This document shows, piece by piece, positions 16,129-24,139 of a stretch of 64,000 bases of DNA. Position 1 is the stretch's first letter. Every line of letters begins with the position of its first letter. The position numbers were made by a program, and so were the translations under genes. This DNA comes from an uncultured bacterium (lineage in GTDB: Bacteria > Verrucomicrobiota > Kiritimatiellia > RFP12 > UBA1067): assembly GCA_902779075.1 (NCBI GenBank), contig CACZAK010000006.1:1-64000 (forward strand), in the 5' to 3' direction. The notes under the pieces are model-generated. The model was not told the DNA's origin and did not search any database. It worked only from the letters and a program-made list of their open reading frames with translations.

Positions 16129-16853
16129 CTCGATACCTCCATTGCAAGCATGGCGGCAGTGTTCTCCTGCACGTATCTCCTGAATGCGTCTTCGTCATGG
16201 ACGAGCTGCCATGTCTTGTCGAGGCGCTGGTAGTCTTTGCCTTTTGCGATGACGATTGTACGTGCCGTCAGTTGAAAGTCGCGGATGAAATGTTCGTTCG
16301 CAAGATCGTCGACGTTGATGGACTCGACGCGGAGCCGCCCGGCATTCAACTCTTCCGCGAACCGTTCCTCGACGGCGGAACGCGCAATTTCTTCGATCTT
16401 GTTGCAGGTCATGCAGCGTTGGGTTCCGTGGAAGTAGTACACGACTGTCGCGTCGGTGCGCGATTGCGGGACGGTTTCCTGAATGGATTGCTTTTCAGTG
16501 TTTCCGCGTAGAAAAGGCCAGGCCAATCCAACGAGCGCAAATGCGACAAGTGCTGCGCCCGCGATCCGCCGCAAGGCGGAGGTTTTGCGTCTTGGCGTCG
16601 AAGTGGTTGTTTGGGCAGCTTCAGGATTGATGATACGACGTACTTCCTCCGGCGAAAGAACGCGACCAGACGCGACGATCTCGCCGTCGATTTCAAGTGT
16701 GGGCGTCGAGAGTATTCCACGCGCCACGATTGCGTCGATGTCCGTCACCTTTTCGACTTCCGCCGTGAGGCCGTCTTCCGCGAGCGCGGCGGCGACGTTG
16801 GCGGCGAGCGTCTTGCACTTCGGGCATCCCGTGCCATAGATTTTGATGTTCAT
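16125..16853 (-). CDS. ArsE-ArsF fusion: thioredoxin-like domain, membrane helix, ArsF domain
   Basis: 242 residues from the ATG at 16851-16853, chosen because AAAGGAAC precedes it. Residues 1-77 are a small thioredoxin-like domain with CPKC at 10-13 and the cis-Pro in LSTPTLEID, as in redox-active disulfide proteins beside metalloid permeases. A membrane helix follows (IAGAALVAFALVGLAWPF). The rest matches ArsF-type nitroreductase-subunit proteins: YYFHGTQRCMTCNKIEE with a second Cys-x-x-Cys, then INVDDLANEHFIRDFQL. In described ars operons ArsE and ArsF are separate proteins, so the fusion is worth noting. It would carry reducing power to or across the membrane beside ArsG. Confidence 0.8.
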   Translation of the reverse strand: MNIKIYGTGCPKCKTLAANVAAALAEDGLTAEVEKVTDIDAIVARGILSTPTLEIDGEIVASGRVLSPEEVRRIINPEAAQTTTSTPRRKTSALRRIAGAALVAFALVGLAWPFLRGNTEKQSIQETVPQSRTDATVVYYFHGTQRCMTCNKIEEIARSAVEERFAEELNAGRLRVESINVDDLANEHFIRDFQLTARTIVIAKGKDYQRLDKTWQLVHDEDAFRRYVQENTAAMLAMEVSR

Positions 16854-16873
16854 TTGTTTTGTTCCTTTCATTT

Positions 16874-17854
16874 TCAGTAAAAGAGGTTGAGTGTCCATCC
16901 GCAGATGACGAAATAAGCGAACAGGTAGGCGGCGAATAGAGCGAGGAGCTTTCCAGTCATTACTTTTTTGAGCATGATGAACTCAGGGACGGATGCCGCT
17001 GCCGTGGAAAGCATGAACGCGAATGCCGTGCCGACGGGCAGTCCCTTGTTGATGAGTTCCCCCGTGATGGGGATGACAGTCGTCACGTTTGCGTATGTAG
17101 GAATGCCGATCACGACGGCGAGGGGAACCATCCACCACTGCCCTCCGCCAAGGTGTGACGCAATGAAGCCGTCTGGCACGAAGCCGTGCAACCCCGCCCC
17201 CAGTGCGATTCCGACAAGTACCCAAAGCCATATTCGTTTGAAGATGTCGCGAGTCTCGGCGACGGCGAACGAGAGTCGTTCGCGGAATGTAAGACGGACG
17301 GAGGCGTCACAACCTTTTCCCCAGCATGAGCATTTACAGGGCGTGGCAGGCGGCTCGTGCGCGGCCAGGAATCTGTCAGCTCGGATTGCGTCAAAGAACA
17401 TGCCACCCACGACGCCGGAGAGAATTCCGAGACCGACATAGAGCGAGGTGAGTCCCCATCCCAGAGACCCTGCGAACATTGCGACAGCCGCCTCATTCAC
17501 CGACGGCGACGTGATGAGGAACGCCATCGTGATGCCGAGCGGAATCCGCGCTGCCGTGAAGCCGAGGAAGAGCGGAATCGACGAACACGAACAGAACGGC
17601 GTCACTGCGCCGAGTATCGCAGCGAGGAAGTAGCAGACGAAGCGGCTCTTCCCAGAGAGGAATGTGCGTATGCGTATTGCGTCCAGCCCCGCCCGTAGGA
17701 AGCCGATGACGAATATCAGCGCGGCGAGCAGTACAAAAATCTTGGACGTGTCCTCGATTAAGAAGTGTAAGGCGTCTGCAAGTTTCGTTCCGGCGGCAAG
17801 GCCGAGAACGTTATGGGTTAGCCAATCGGCTAAATGAGTGAATGCTTCTAGCAT
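16874..17854 (-). CDS. DUF318-family (ArsP-like) permease
   Basis: 326 residues from the ATG at 17852-17854, with AAAGGACC upstream. The family signature TPFCSCSSIPLFLGF is present. The pattern is two four-helix halves around a cytoplasmic cysteine-rich loop (PCKCSCWGKGC, about residues 180-190). ArsP-type members export trivalent organoarsenicals. Close relatives export other thiophilic metals, and the extra Cys loop could sense or hand over the ion. It is second in the operon after ArsR. Confidence 0.88.
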   Translation of the reverse strand: MLEAFTHLADWLTHNVLGLAAGTKLADALHFLIEDTSKIFVLLAALIFVIGFLRAGLDAIRIRTFLSGKSRFVCYFLAAILGAVTPFCSCSSIPLFLGFTAARIPLGITMAFLITSPSVNEAAVAMFAGSLGWGLTSLYVGLGILSGVVGGMFFDAIRADRFLAAHEPPATPCKCSCWGKGCDASVRLTFRERLSFAVAETRDIFKRIWLWVLVGIALGAGLHGFVPDGFIASHLGGGQWWMVPLAVVIGIPTYANVTTVIPITGELINKGLPVGTAFAFMLSTAAASVPEFIMLKKVMTGKLLALFAAYLFAYFVICGWTLNLFY

Positions 17855-17919
17855 TTCTGTTGGTCCTTTCTTGTTGTTGTTTAGTTGGTTTGCTAAATGA
17901 TTGGCTAAAAAAGAAGCTG

Positions 17920-18207
17920 TTACCGCTTCCTGGTCTTCAAGCACTCCAGCATGGTCGCTACACACGGACAGGACAGCCTGTAGTAGATCGACTTGCCGCG
18001 CCGCTCGTCGACGACTACGCCCGCGTCTTTCAGGACAGACAGGTGTCGGCTGATGGTCGGGAACTCATCGCCAACAGCCTCGACGAACTCGCACACGCAA
18101 TGTTCGCCGTCGGCAAGCTGCTCGACAATCCACAGGCGCGTCGGGTGCCCGAGCGCCTTAAAGAACGCCGCATTCGGTTCTATCGCTTCTCTGTCGTATC
18201 TTTTCAT
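17920..18207 (-). CDS. arsR: ArsR-family metalloid-responsive repressor
   Basis: 95 residues, a typical length. The winged-helix recognition region is FPTISRHLSVLKDAGVV. The metalloid site motif CVCE lies in GEHCVCEFVEAVG on the helix before it, as in ArsR proteins that bind As(III). A second cysteine pair (CPCVATMLECLK) is at the C-terminus. The start at 18205-18207 has only a modest AAGG site, but upstream residues are poor coding and the promoter lies just upstream. It would repress its own operon and release it on arsenite or related metalloids. Confidence 0.9.
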   Translation of the reverse strand: MKRYDREAIEPNAAFFKALGHPTRLWIVEQLADGEHCVCEFVEAVGDEFPTISRHLSVLKDAGVVVDERRGKSIYYRLSCPCVATMLECLKTRKR

Positions 18208-18231
18208 CTGGTGTGCCTTGTGACATTTAGC

Positions 18232-18260
18232 AGTATAGCAAAATGATGGATGGATGTCAA
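18232..18260 (-). promoter_or_regulatory. Promoter of the ars operon
   Basis: On the minus strand TTGACA, 17 bases, TATACT lies 25 bases upstream of the ArsR start. Both boxes are near consensus. The ATCCATCCATCATT spacer lacks a clear long palindrome, so the ArsR operator is not marked precisely. Confidence 0.85.
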
Positions 18261-18275
18261 TAGGGTACGAAAACT

Positions 18276-18365
18276 TATGATTCACTTTGTCCGGAGTCGG
18301 CCTCTTCTGCAATGACATTGGCGATCTTGCCCACGATGCAGCACATCGTCTCGGTCGATACGACC
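18276..18365 (-). other. Possible coding remnant between ArsR and the NTF2-like remnant
   Basis: Thirty codons on the minus strand read like protein (CCIVGKIANVIAEEADSG) and end in TAA near 18276, directly downstream of the stop of the NTF2-like remnant. There is no credible start or ribosome site. It may be the tail of a lost gene. Confidence 0.25.
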
Positions 18366-18640
18366 CTACTTCTCAATCGTATTTGAGTTCTGGTTGTACG
18401 CTTTGGCGACGCACTTCCATTCGCCGTCGATTTTCAGGAGAAGAAGGACGTCCGTGAAGTCGATCTTGCCGCCCCAGCCCTCTTCGAGGACGCGCACGAC
18501 GGCAAGCGTTTCTTCGAGTTCCAGCACGTCGATCCGCGTCTTGAAGTTTTCGCCCGCGCCGACGGTATCGACGTTGCGGTAGAACTGCTCAATGCTGCCG
18601 CGCTCGAACTTCCCGTTGAGGAAACCGAACAGGCAGGCGA
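18366..18640 (-). pseudogene. NTF2/lumazine-binding-like protein, 5' part lost
   Basis: About 85 codons with the C-terminal pattern of small NTF2-like (putative lumazine-binding) proteins: a central TRIDVLELEETLAVVRV strand pair and the terminal IDFTDVLLLLKIDGEWKCVA. The family is normally 115-140 residues. Here the N-terminal helices are replaced near 18640 by DNA that codes, on the other strand, for an HxlR fragment. No start with a ribosome site exists, so this is a truncated remnant. Confidence 0.6.
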
Positions 18641-18889
18641 CTGCCAAGATGCTGAGCCAGCAGCTCCGCGAGATGGAAGCGGACGGCATCATCTCACGCA
18701 AGGTCTATCCCGTCGTTCCGCCCAAGACCGAATACGCCTTGACCGACCTTGGCAAGGCGACCCTCCCGATTGTCCACGAAATGGACAAGTGGGGTGTTGC
18801 CTTCTTCACGAAGCTCGGCGTGCCCATCCCCTGCGACGAGGAAAAACTAAACCTAAAAATCGTAGTTGAACAAACGCCCTTCTTGTTTC
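18640..18889 (+). pseudogene. HxlR-family regulator, C-terminal half only
   Basis: From about 18640 the plus strand reads AKMLSQQLREMEADGIISRK, then PVVPPKTEYALTDLGKA and EMDKWG. These are the recognition-helix end, wing and C-terminal helix of HxlR-type winged-helix proteins. The first half of the domain is absent and joins a remnant read from the opposite strand. The 3' end runs into the AAAGAACGC repeat at 18890. It is not functional as it stands. Confidence 0.7.
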
Positions 18890-19061
18890 TTAGCCGCAAA
18901 GAACGCAAAGAAAGGATGTTTTTATTGATTATAATTGCCGTTCTTTCTGTACGGCAATTCACCCAATTGGTGAAAGCTAAAACCAGAAGACAGGCCTGGA
19001 TAATTCGCAATAAATTACGCATTACAATGTACTTTGCGATCTTTGCGTTCTTTGCGGCTAA
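18890..19061. repeat. Pair of AAAGAACGC repeats in inverted orientation
   Basis: TTAGCCGCAAAGAACGCAAA at 18890-18909 continues two bases further. Its perfect 22-base inverse complement is at 19040-19061. Between them is a hairpin, AATTGCCGT (18933-18941) and ACGGCAATT (18951-18959), with a 9-base loop. The outer part of the right copy extends to about 19086 and matches 4352-4416. The unit looks like a small inverted-repeat element without a transposase. Confidence 0.75.
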
Positions 19062-19091
19062 AATACTAGAATCCAACTGCGACGTTTAGGC

Positions 19092-19247
19092 TTAATGTAA
19101 CACAATCAAGACACCCTGGCAAGACGCAAGCGGCACGGAGTAGGAACCGTCCGGTCGACTGGTAACGGGAATCGCCCCATTGCCACCGAACGCCTCCACG
19201 CGCTTCGCCTTGACGTTGAACACGATGTCGAACTTCGGCGGTTTATC
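19092..19247 (-). pseudogene. C-terminal remnant of an unidentified enzyme
   Basis: About 50 codons read FDIVFNVKAKRVEAFGG and SYSVPLASCQGVLIVLH and then stop at 19092-19094. An in-frame stop lies just upstream and there is no start. The pattern resembles the C-terminal beta-sandwich strand of carbohydrate-active enzymes, but it is too short to name. Confidence 0.35.
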
Positions 19248-19295
19248 CTAGTCAAACCGCCCCGATTTTGCTATGATATTCCCCTACACATCACC

Positions 19296-20384
19296 ATGGA
19301 AGACCATACCAGTTATACGGCGGCAAAAGAGCTGTTGGAGAAATCCAAGCGGATTCTCATTTCAGGGCATCTCAGCCCCGACGGAGACTCGCTTGGCTCG
19401 ATGATTGCCCTCGCGCGGATGCTCACGGCCGCAGGACACGATGCGTTCGCCACGGCGGACGTCCACGCCCTCGGCAAGCCCGGCTTCCTCGAGGGCGTGG
19501 CCGACCTCATCCCGCTCCGCCGCCTGAAGAAACGCAAGTTCGACCTGTTCATCTACGTGGACTGCGCAGCCCCGAACCGCCTCCCTCCCGAAGTGCGCCC
19601 CTTCGCCGAGAAGCTTCCCACCCTCACCATCGACCACCACGCCACGAGCGTGTCCGCCGGTGCTGCGTCCATCATCGACCCAGAAGCGTCATCCGCCGGC
19701 GAGATCGTGTGGCGGTTCGCCAAGTGGATGGAATGGCCGCTCGACCGCGCCACGGCCGAGGCGCTCTGGGTGGCGATCATTACGGACTCCGGACGCTTCG
19801 CCTACGACTCCACGCGCACCGGCACCCTGCGCGCCGCCGCCGACCTCCTCAAGTACGGCGTGCGCACGGCGCAGATCAACGACACCCTATACTGCTCCTT
19901 CAAGCCCAAGGCAATGGAACTCAAGCGTCGCGCCTGGCGATCCCTCCACATCTGGAAGAACCGCAAGGTGGCGGAGGTCACGCTCACGCGTGACGATTTC
20001 CGGGAAGTGCGCGGCTCGAAGGCGGACGCCGAGGACGTGATTGAGATCCCCCGCCAGGTCGCCCGTAACGAAATCGCCCTCTTCTTCTACCAGATCCCCG
20101 ACCGCACGCACGAGACGCGCGTGTCGATCCGCACGCGCGAGCCGCACGACGCCACGCTTCTTGCCAAGCGCTTCGGCGGCGGCGGACACCTCCGCGCGGC
20201 CGGCTGCACCGTCAAGGGCGGCATGGCCGTCGCCAAGCGACAGGTCCGCAAGGCCGTGCGGGAGCTGCTCGAAGGGAAGCTAAAACCGCCAGAGGAGCCC
20301 GCGAAGGAACCAGTGAAGGAGCCCACGAAGGAACCTGTAAAGGAACCCGCGAAGGACAAGGGAGCGGAGCCGAATGGGGCGTAG
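19296..20384 (+). CDS. nrnA: DHH-family bifunctional oligoribonuclease/pAp phosphatase, NrnA type
   Basis: 362 residues. NrnA degrades short RNA oligomers and 3'-phosphoadenosine 5'-phosphate. Motif I is GHLSPDGDSLGS, then IYVDCA, the DHH motif TIDHHATS, and ITDSGRFAYDST. The C-terminal DHHA1 domain ends FGGGGHLRAAGC. After residue about 330 is a low-complexity tail of alternating EPAKEPVKEPTKEP units. The start has no clear ribosome site. A TATGAT -10 lies 19 bases upstream, so a very short leader is possible. The 3' end overlaps the next gene by 11 bases. Confidence 0.92.
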   Translation: MEDHTSYTAAKELLEKSKRILISGHLSPDGDSLGSMIALARMLTAAGHDAFATADVHALGKPGFLEGVADLIPLRRLKKRKFDLFIYVDCAAPNRLPPEVRPFAEKLPTLTIDHHATSVSAGAASIIDPEASSAGEIVWRFAKWMEWPLDRATAEALWVAIITDSGRFAYDSTRTGTLRAAADLLKYGVRTAQINDTLYCSFKPKAMELKRRAWRSLHIWKNRKVAEVTLTRDDFREVRGSKADAEDVIEIPRQVARNEIALFFYQIPDRTHETRVSIRTREPHDATLLAKRFGGGGHLRAAGCTVKGGMAVAKRQVRKAVRELLEGKLKPPEEPAKEPVKEPTKEPVKEPAKDKGAEPNGA

Positions 20385-21369
20385 GGTTCTCATCCTCACG
20401 GACGGCAAGGCGGGGCACGAAAACCAGTCCAAGGCATTCGCACGCGCCCTCGGCTGCGAATTCGACCTCGTGGAGATCCATTTCAAGTCCGCCTTCCACA
20501 AGGCGCTCTCCTACCTCTTCGACCGTTTCGGGATTCATACGCTCTCTCTTTTCCCGTCTTTCGACATTCGACACCCGGCACCCGACACCCAAACCACTAA
20601 CCACGAATACTGCGCCGTTCTCGGTACGGGATCGGGCACGTTCTACGCGGCGAAATCCCTCGCGCGCAAATTGGGCGTGAAATGCGGCGTGGTTCTCTAC
20701 CCGCGTGGCTACCGCATCGCGTCGTTCGACTGCGTGCTCGCTCCGGCATTCGACCGTCCCGCCCCCGCCCCGAACGTGATTCCAATCCCCGTCAACCTAG
20801 TTGCGAGCGACGAGGCGTTCTATGCCGCCGGCACGGAGGCGTTCCGCGCGCGCTACACCCCTTCCGACCGCCCCGCCGTGGCCATCATCGTGGGCGGTCC
20901 CAACAAATGCTCCACCCTCTCCGCCGACTGGATGCGCACCCAACTCAACCAAATCTTCTCCACCTACAAACCCACCCCTCAACCTCCAAGCTCTAAGCTC
21001 CAAGCTCCAAGCTCTACCCACGAAATCTGGGTCACCACCTCGCGGCGCACGCCGCCAGAGGTCGAAGCCATGGTCGATTCCTTCCCCTTCGACTACAAAC
21101 TTCTCTACTCGAAGGACCATTTCAATCCGATTCCCGCGTTCGTCCAGCTCGCCAGCACGCTTTACGTCACGGCGGAGTCCACTGGCATGATCTCCGAGTC
21201 CTGCACGTTCGGGACGGCGGAAGTGCGCGTACTGGACAACCTGAAGCCCGGCCCCCACAAGTTCCGTCGCTTTGTCGAGGACCTCGCACGCGGCGGCTAC
21301 GTGAACGGCGCGCGCAAAGTAGACCTTTCCGAACAGTTCGCCCGTGCCCGCCAACTCCTCAACATTTAA
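20374..21369 (+). CDS. ELM1/GtrOC1-family putative glycosyltransferase
   Basis: 331 residues with the family N-terminus VLILTDGKAGHENQSKAFA, the mid-motif IIVGGPNKCSTL, and the C-terminal donor-site pattern YVTAESTGMISES. In Gram-negative bacteria members often act in LPS or surface glycan assembly, and no activity is firmly established. Two insertions relative to the fold are encoded by period-7 repeats: about residues 62-77 (FDIRHPAPDTQTTNH) and 205-214 (PSSKLQAPSS). Both keep frame. It overlaps nrnA and is followed after 12 bases by the MFS gene. Confidence 0.85.
   Translation: MGRRVLILTDGKAGHENQSKAFARALGCEFDLVEIHFKSAFHKALSYLFDRFGIHTLSLFPSFDIRHPAPDTQTTNHEYCAVLGTGSGTFYAAKSLARKLGVKCGVVLYPRGYRIASFDCVLAPAFDRPAPAPNVIPIPVNLVASDEAFYAAGTEAFRARYTPSDRPAVAIIVGGPNKCSTLSADWMRTQLNQIFSTYKPTPQPPSSKLQAPSSTHEIWVTTSRRTPPEVEAMVDSFPFDYKLLYSKDHFNPIPAFVQLASTLYVTAESTGMISESCTFGTAEVRVLDNLKPGPHKFRRFVEDLARGGYVNGARKVDLSEQFARARQLLNI
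20558..20606. repeat. Heptamer tandem repeat inside the ELM1-type gene
   Basis: Seven degenerate 7-base units (CTTTCGA, CATTCGA, CACCCGG, CACCCGA, CACCCAA, ACCACTA, ACCACGA), 49 bases in all. Translated in frame to a polar insert. Confidence 0.75.
20984..21018. repeat. Second heptamer tandem repeat inside the ELM1-type gene
   Basis: Five 7-base units: CTCCAAG, CTCTAAG, CTCCAAG, CTCCAAG, CTCTACC. Translated as a Ser/Lys/Pro-rich loop. Confidence 0.8.
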
Positions 21370-21381
21370 GGAGGTTCTCCC

Positions 21382-22638
21382 ATGTCCGACGTCGCCGACC
21401 AGACGATCTTCATGCCCCTTGGCCTCCGCGTCAAGCTCTCGGCCATGATGTTCCTGCAGTTCATGACGCTGCCGGTGTGGTTCAACACGATCATCCCCTA
21501 CGTGAAGACGCTCCCCGGCGGCGAACCGTGGACGCTCTGGTGCGGAATGTTCATCGGCTTCGGCACGCTCGCCTCGCCGCTCGTGGGGATGTTCGCGGAC
21601 CGGTTCCTCAACGCGGAGAAGGTCCTTGCGCTCACGCACCTCCTCTACGCGGCCCTCCTCGCGGCCTGTTTCTTCGTGCGCGCACCCGCGCTGCTCTTCA
21701 CGCTTCTCCTGTTCGCGTGCTTCGTCAACATGCCGGGCTGGTCGCTCACGGCTACGATCACGATGACACACGCCACGCCGGCCGCGTTCCCGCACATCCG
21801 CGTGTTCGGCACCCTCGGCTGGGTGGCCTCCGCCGTGTTCTCTGTCGTCGGCATACGGTGGTTCGGCCTGACCGGTTTCGACACCTCGCCGTGGATCTTC
21901 GCTTGCGCGTCGTGTACGGCACTCGTCGCCGCCGGCCTTGCGCTCGCCCTGCCGCCCACGCCGCCACGCGCGCGCGGTACGCCTATGAGCGTCGTCGACG
22001 CTTTCGGACTCAAGGCATTTTCGCTTTTCAAGGACCCGCGCTTCCTCGCCTTCGGACTCCTGCTCGCGGGCACCATGATCCCCTTCCAGTGGTACATGAA
22101 CTACAACGCGCTCTACCTCAAGGAGTCAGGATTCACCTACCTCACGCTCACGCAGAACCTCGGGCAGGTCGGCGAACTCGCCTTCATGGTGGCGTTGCCG
22201 TTCCTCCTGCGAACCTGCGGCTACAAGTGGTCTATGGTGATCGGCATCGCCCTGATGGCGGCCCGCTACGCATGCTTCTACGGCAGCGTAAAGATGGGGT
22301 GTCCCGCGTTCGACTTCGCCGGCATTCTCCTGCACGGCGCGGTCTTCGGCTTCATCATCGTCAACGCGCAGATGTTCGCGACGGAGGTGGCACAGCCCGA
22401 ACTGCGCAACCAGGCGCAGGGGCTAACCATGACGCTCACGGGCAGCATCGGGGTGTTCCTCTCCGTGACCATCTTCAATCGTGTCCTTGCAGCGAACATC
22501 AAGCCGGATGGCACGCACGATTGGTCCACGCCCTACCTGCTCGCGCTCGGGCTCTCCGTCGTGCTCGCGGTCCTCACGGCCCTGCTGTTCAAGCCTGATT
22601 CCAGCCGTAATCACAACATAAAAGATACAAGAAGATAA
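21382..22638 (+). CDS. MFS transporter of the nucleoside:H+ symporter family
   Basis: 418 residues and 12 predicted membrane helices. The N-terminal region LRVKLSAMMFLQFMTLPVWF and the FVNMPGWSLTATITM and HIRVFGTLGWVAS segments match the NupG/XapB-type nucleoside symporter family, which takes up nucleosides with protons. AAGGAGGT precedes the ATG at good spacing. It is the third gene of the nrnA group. A nucleoside importer beside a nano-RNase that yields mononucleotides fits nucleotide salvage, which is inference. Confidence 0.88.
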   Translation: MSDVADQTIFMPLGLRVKLSAMMFLQFMTLPVWFNTIIPYVKTLPGGEPWTLWCGMFIGFGTLASPLVGMFADRFLNAEKVLALTHLLYAALLAACFFVRAPALLFTLLLFACFVNMPGWSLTATITMTHATPAAFPHIRVFGTLGWVASAVFSVVGIRWFGLTGFDTSPWIFACASCTALVAAGLALALPPTPPRARGTPMSVVDAFGLKAFSLFKDPRFLAFGLLLAGTMIPFQWYMNYNALYLKESGFTYLTLTQNLGQVGELAFMVALPFLLRTCGYKWSMVIGIALMAARYACFYGSVKMGCPAFDFAGILLHGAVFGFIIVNAQMFATEVAQPELRNQAQGLTMTLTGSIGVFLSVTIFNRVLAANIKPDGTHDWSTPYLLALGLSVVLAVLTALLFKPDSSRNHNIKDTRR

Positions 22639-22646
22639 CGTTGATG

Positions 22647-22750
22647 ATTGCTTTCGCCATTGGGAGATTGGGAGTCTCGGAGTTAAGGAGAGTATTTTAC
22701 AAACTTCTCCCATTCTCCAAATCTCCTAAACTCCCAACAGCGAAAGCAAT
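22647..22750. repeat. Hairpin element with 20-base arms
   Basis: ATTGCTTTCGCCATTGGGAG at 22647-22666 and CTCCCAACAGCGAAAGCAAT at 22731-22750 pair at 18 of 20 positions. The interior continues as an imperfect stem of period-8 G/A-rich units. It lies between the MFS gene and the next gene. No T-run follows, so a simple terminator is not the best explanation. Confidence 0.75.
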
Positions 22751-22773
22751 TAAGAAGGCCCCCCAAAGTTATT

Positions 22774-24138
22774 ATGAATAACAAACGAAGAAAAGGTGTT
22801 GCATGGATCAAGCGGATTGTTGTAATCGGCGTTATGGTGGTTGCTGGACTTGCCCTAACGGTTATGTACAACAGGCATATCCAGAAAGAGAGACTAGAGG
22901 CGGAGAGACAAGCAGAGGAGGCACGACTCAAACGGGAGCGTGCCGAAGAGGCCGCGCGCGCACAGCGTCAGAAAGAGGAAGAAGAGGCAAAAGAGGCGGA
23001 GGAGAAGCGGCGTGCGGAGCAGGAGGCGCGCGAGAAGGCGCAAAGGGAACGCGAGGAAGCCGAACGAGAACAGGCGCGCAAGGCTGCCGAGGAGGAAGCT
23101 GCACGCCAGAAGAAAATCGAGACCGAAAACAAGAGACGCGAGGTCTACAACACGGCGCGGGACCTTTTCAAGTCGGCGCTTTATATGGAAGAGGAGGCTC
23201 CTCCAAGCGAAAAAATCCTAAGCGCGAAAGCGGGCAGCAAGTTTTGGTTTATTTTTGACACCTATCCCACGGAAAAACTGATCTATGAGGTGTACAAGGC
23301 TTCGTATAGCCGCATGGAAGTCAAGACGTTATCTCTGGAGGCTGATGCAAAGGACGTTCCCTACTTGGATTTCATTCGACTGGTAAACGGCAGATCGTAC
23401 ATCTATACATCTGGCGACAAAGTGTGGCTGAAGTGTGAGAATAATCCCGAAGGTTCGTATCCTGTGCCGAAAAGGGGACGGGACTTCTGCGTGGCTGCCA
23501 AAAACAGTTTTGCGCTGTACAAGACTCTCCTTGAACTCGGCACGAAGTCCGGCGGTGCCAGATGCCGCTTGACGTTGCGGTCGGACAACGGGAAAACTGA
23601 TATCCTACTCGGCGAGATCGGGTTTGGCGACGTCTTGCCAAGGCGTGCGATAGAAGAGGACATCGGCAAGCTGATTGGCTGGAAAGCCAGTTCCGCCATA
23701 CCTGAAAATAGTAAGGTAGAGAAGCCCACATTCAAGCGCACGGTTGTGTTGTACAATGGGAAGGTTATCAAGAAAGAAATCGACGTGACGAAAGTACCAA
23801 GAACTTTTAATTTTCCCCCACCGCCTAAAGTGACGTATTACCCTACGTATGTACGTAATTGGCGGGAAGCCAATCAGAAAGCGGCCCAAAAGATGCAAGA
23901 GTGGGCAAAGAAGAAAGAGTTTGCGAGAAGGAAATGGAAGGCATTGTACGACAAGGCACTGCGCCAGGAAAGACGGGAACAGAAAGTCCAGGCAGATTAC
24001 AAGACCGCACTGGCGTTGGAGAAAAAAGAAGTCAGTCAGATGGAAGAGGACGCCGTCAAGTTGTCAAAGGACGAAGAAGTCATCGATTCCGCTTTGGAAA
24101 ACTACAAAATCTTTGTGGAAGTAGTCGGACAGAAGTGA
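22774..24138 (+). CDS. Unknown membrane-anchored coiled-coil protein
   Basis: 454 residues. A positively charged N-terminus is followed by one membrane helix (residues 13-31, IVVIGVMVVAGLALTVM). Residues about 36-125 are a Glu/Arg/Ala-rich heptad coiled coil. Residues about 130-330 form a globular region (GSKFWFIFDTYPTEKLIYEV and LTLRSDNGKTDILLGEIG). A second charged helical stretch fills 340-450. Topology suggests an inner-membrane anchor with a large periplasmic part. It is convergent with the aminopeptidase gene, with one base between the stops. No family is recognised. Confidence 0.75.
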   Translation: MNNKRRKGVAWIKRIVVIGVMVVAGLALTVMYNRHIQKERLEAERQAEEARLKRERAEEAARAQRQKEEEEAKEAEEKRRAEQEAREKAQREREEAEREQARKAAEEEAARQKKIETENKRREVYNTARDLFKSALYMEEEAPPSEKILSAKAGSKFWFIFDTYPTEKLIYEVYKASYSRMEVKTLSLEADAKDVPYLDFIRLVNGRSYIYTSGDKVWLKCENNPEGSYPVPKRGRDFCVAAKNSFALYKTLLELGTKSGGARCRLTLRSDNGKTDILLGEIGFGDVLPRRAIEEDIGKLIGWKASSAIPENSKVEKPTFKRTVVLYNGKVIKKEIDVTKVPRTFNFPPPPKVTYYPTYVRNWREANQKAAQKMQEWAKKKEFARRKWKALYDKALRQERREQKVQADYKTALALEKKEVSQMEEDAVKLSKDEEVIDSALENYKIFVEVVGQK

Positions 24139-24139
24139 G

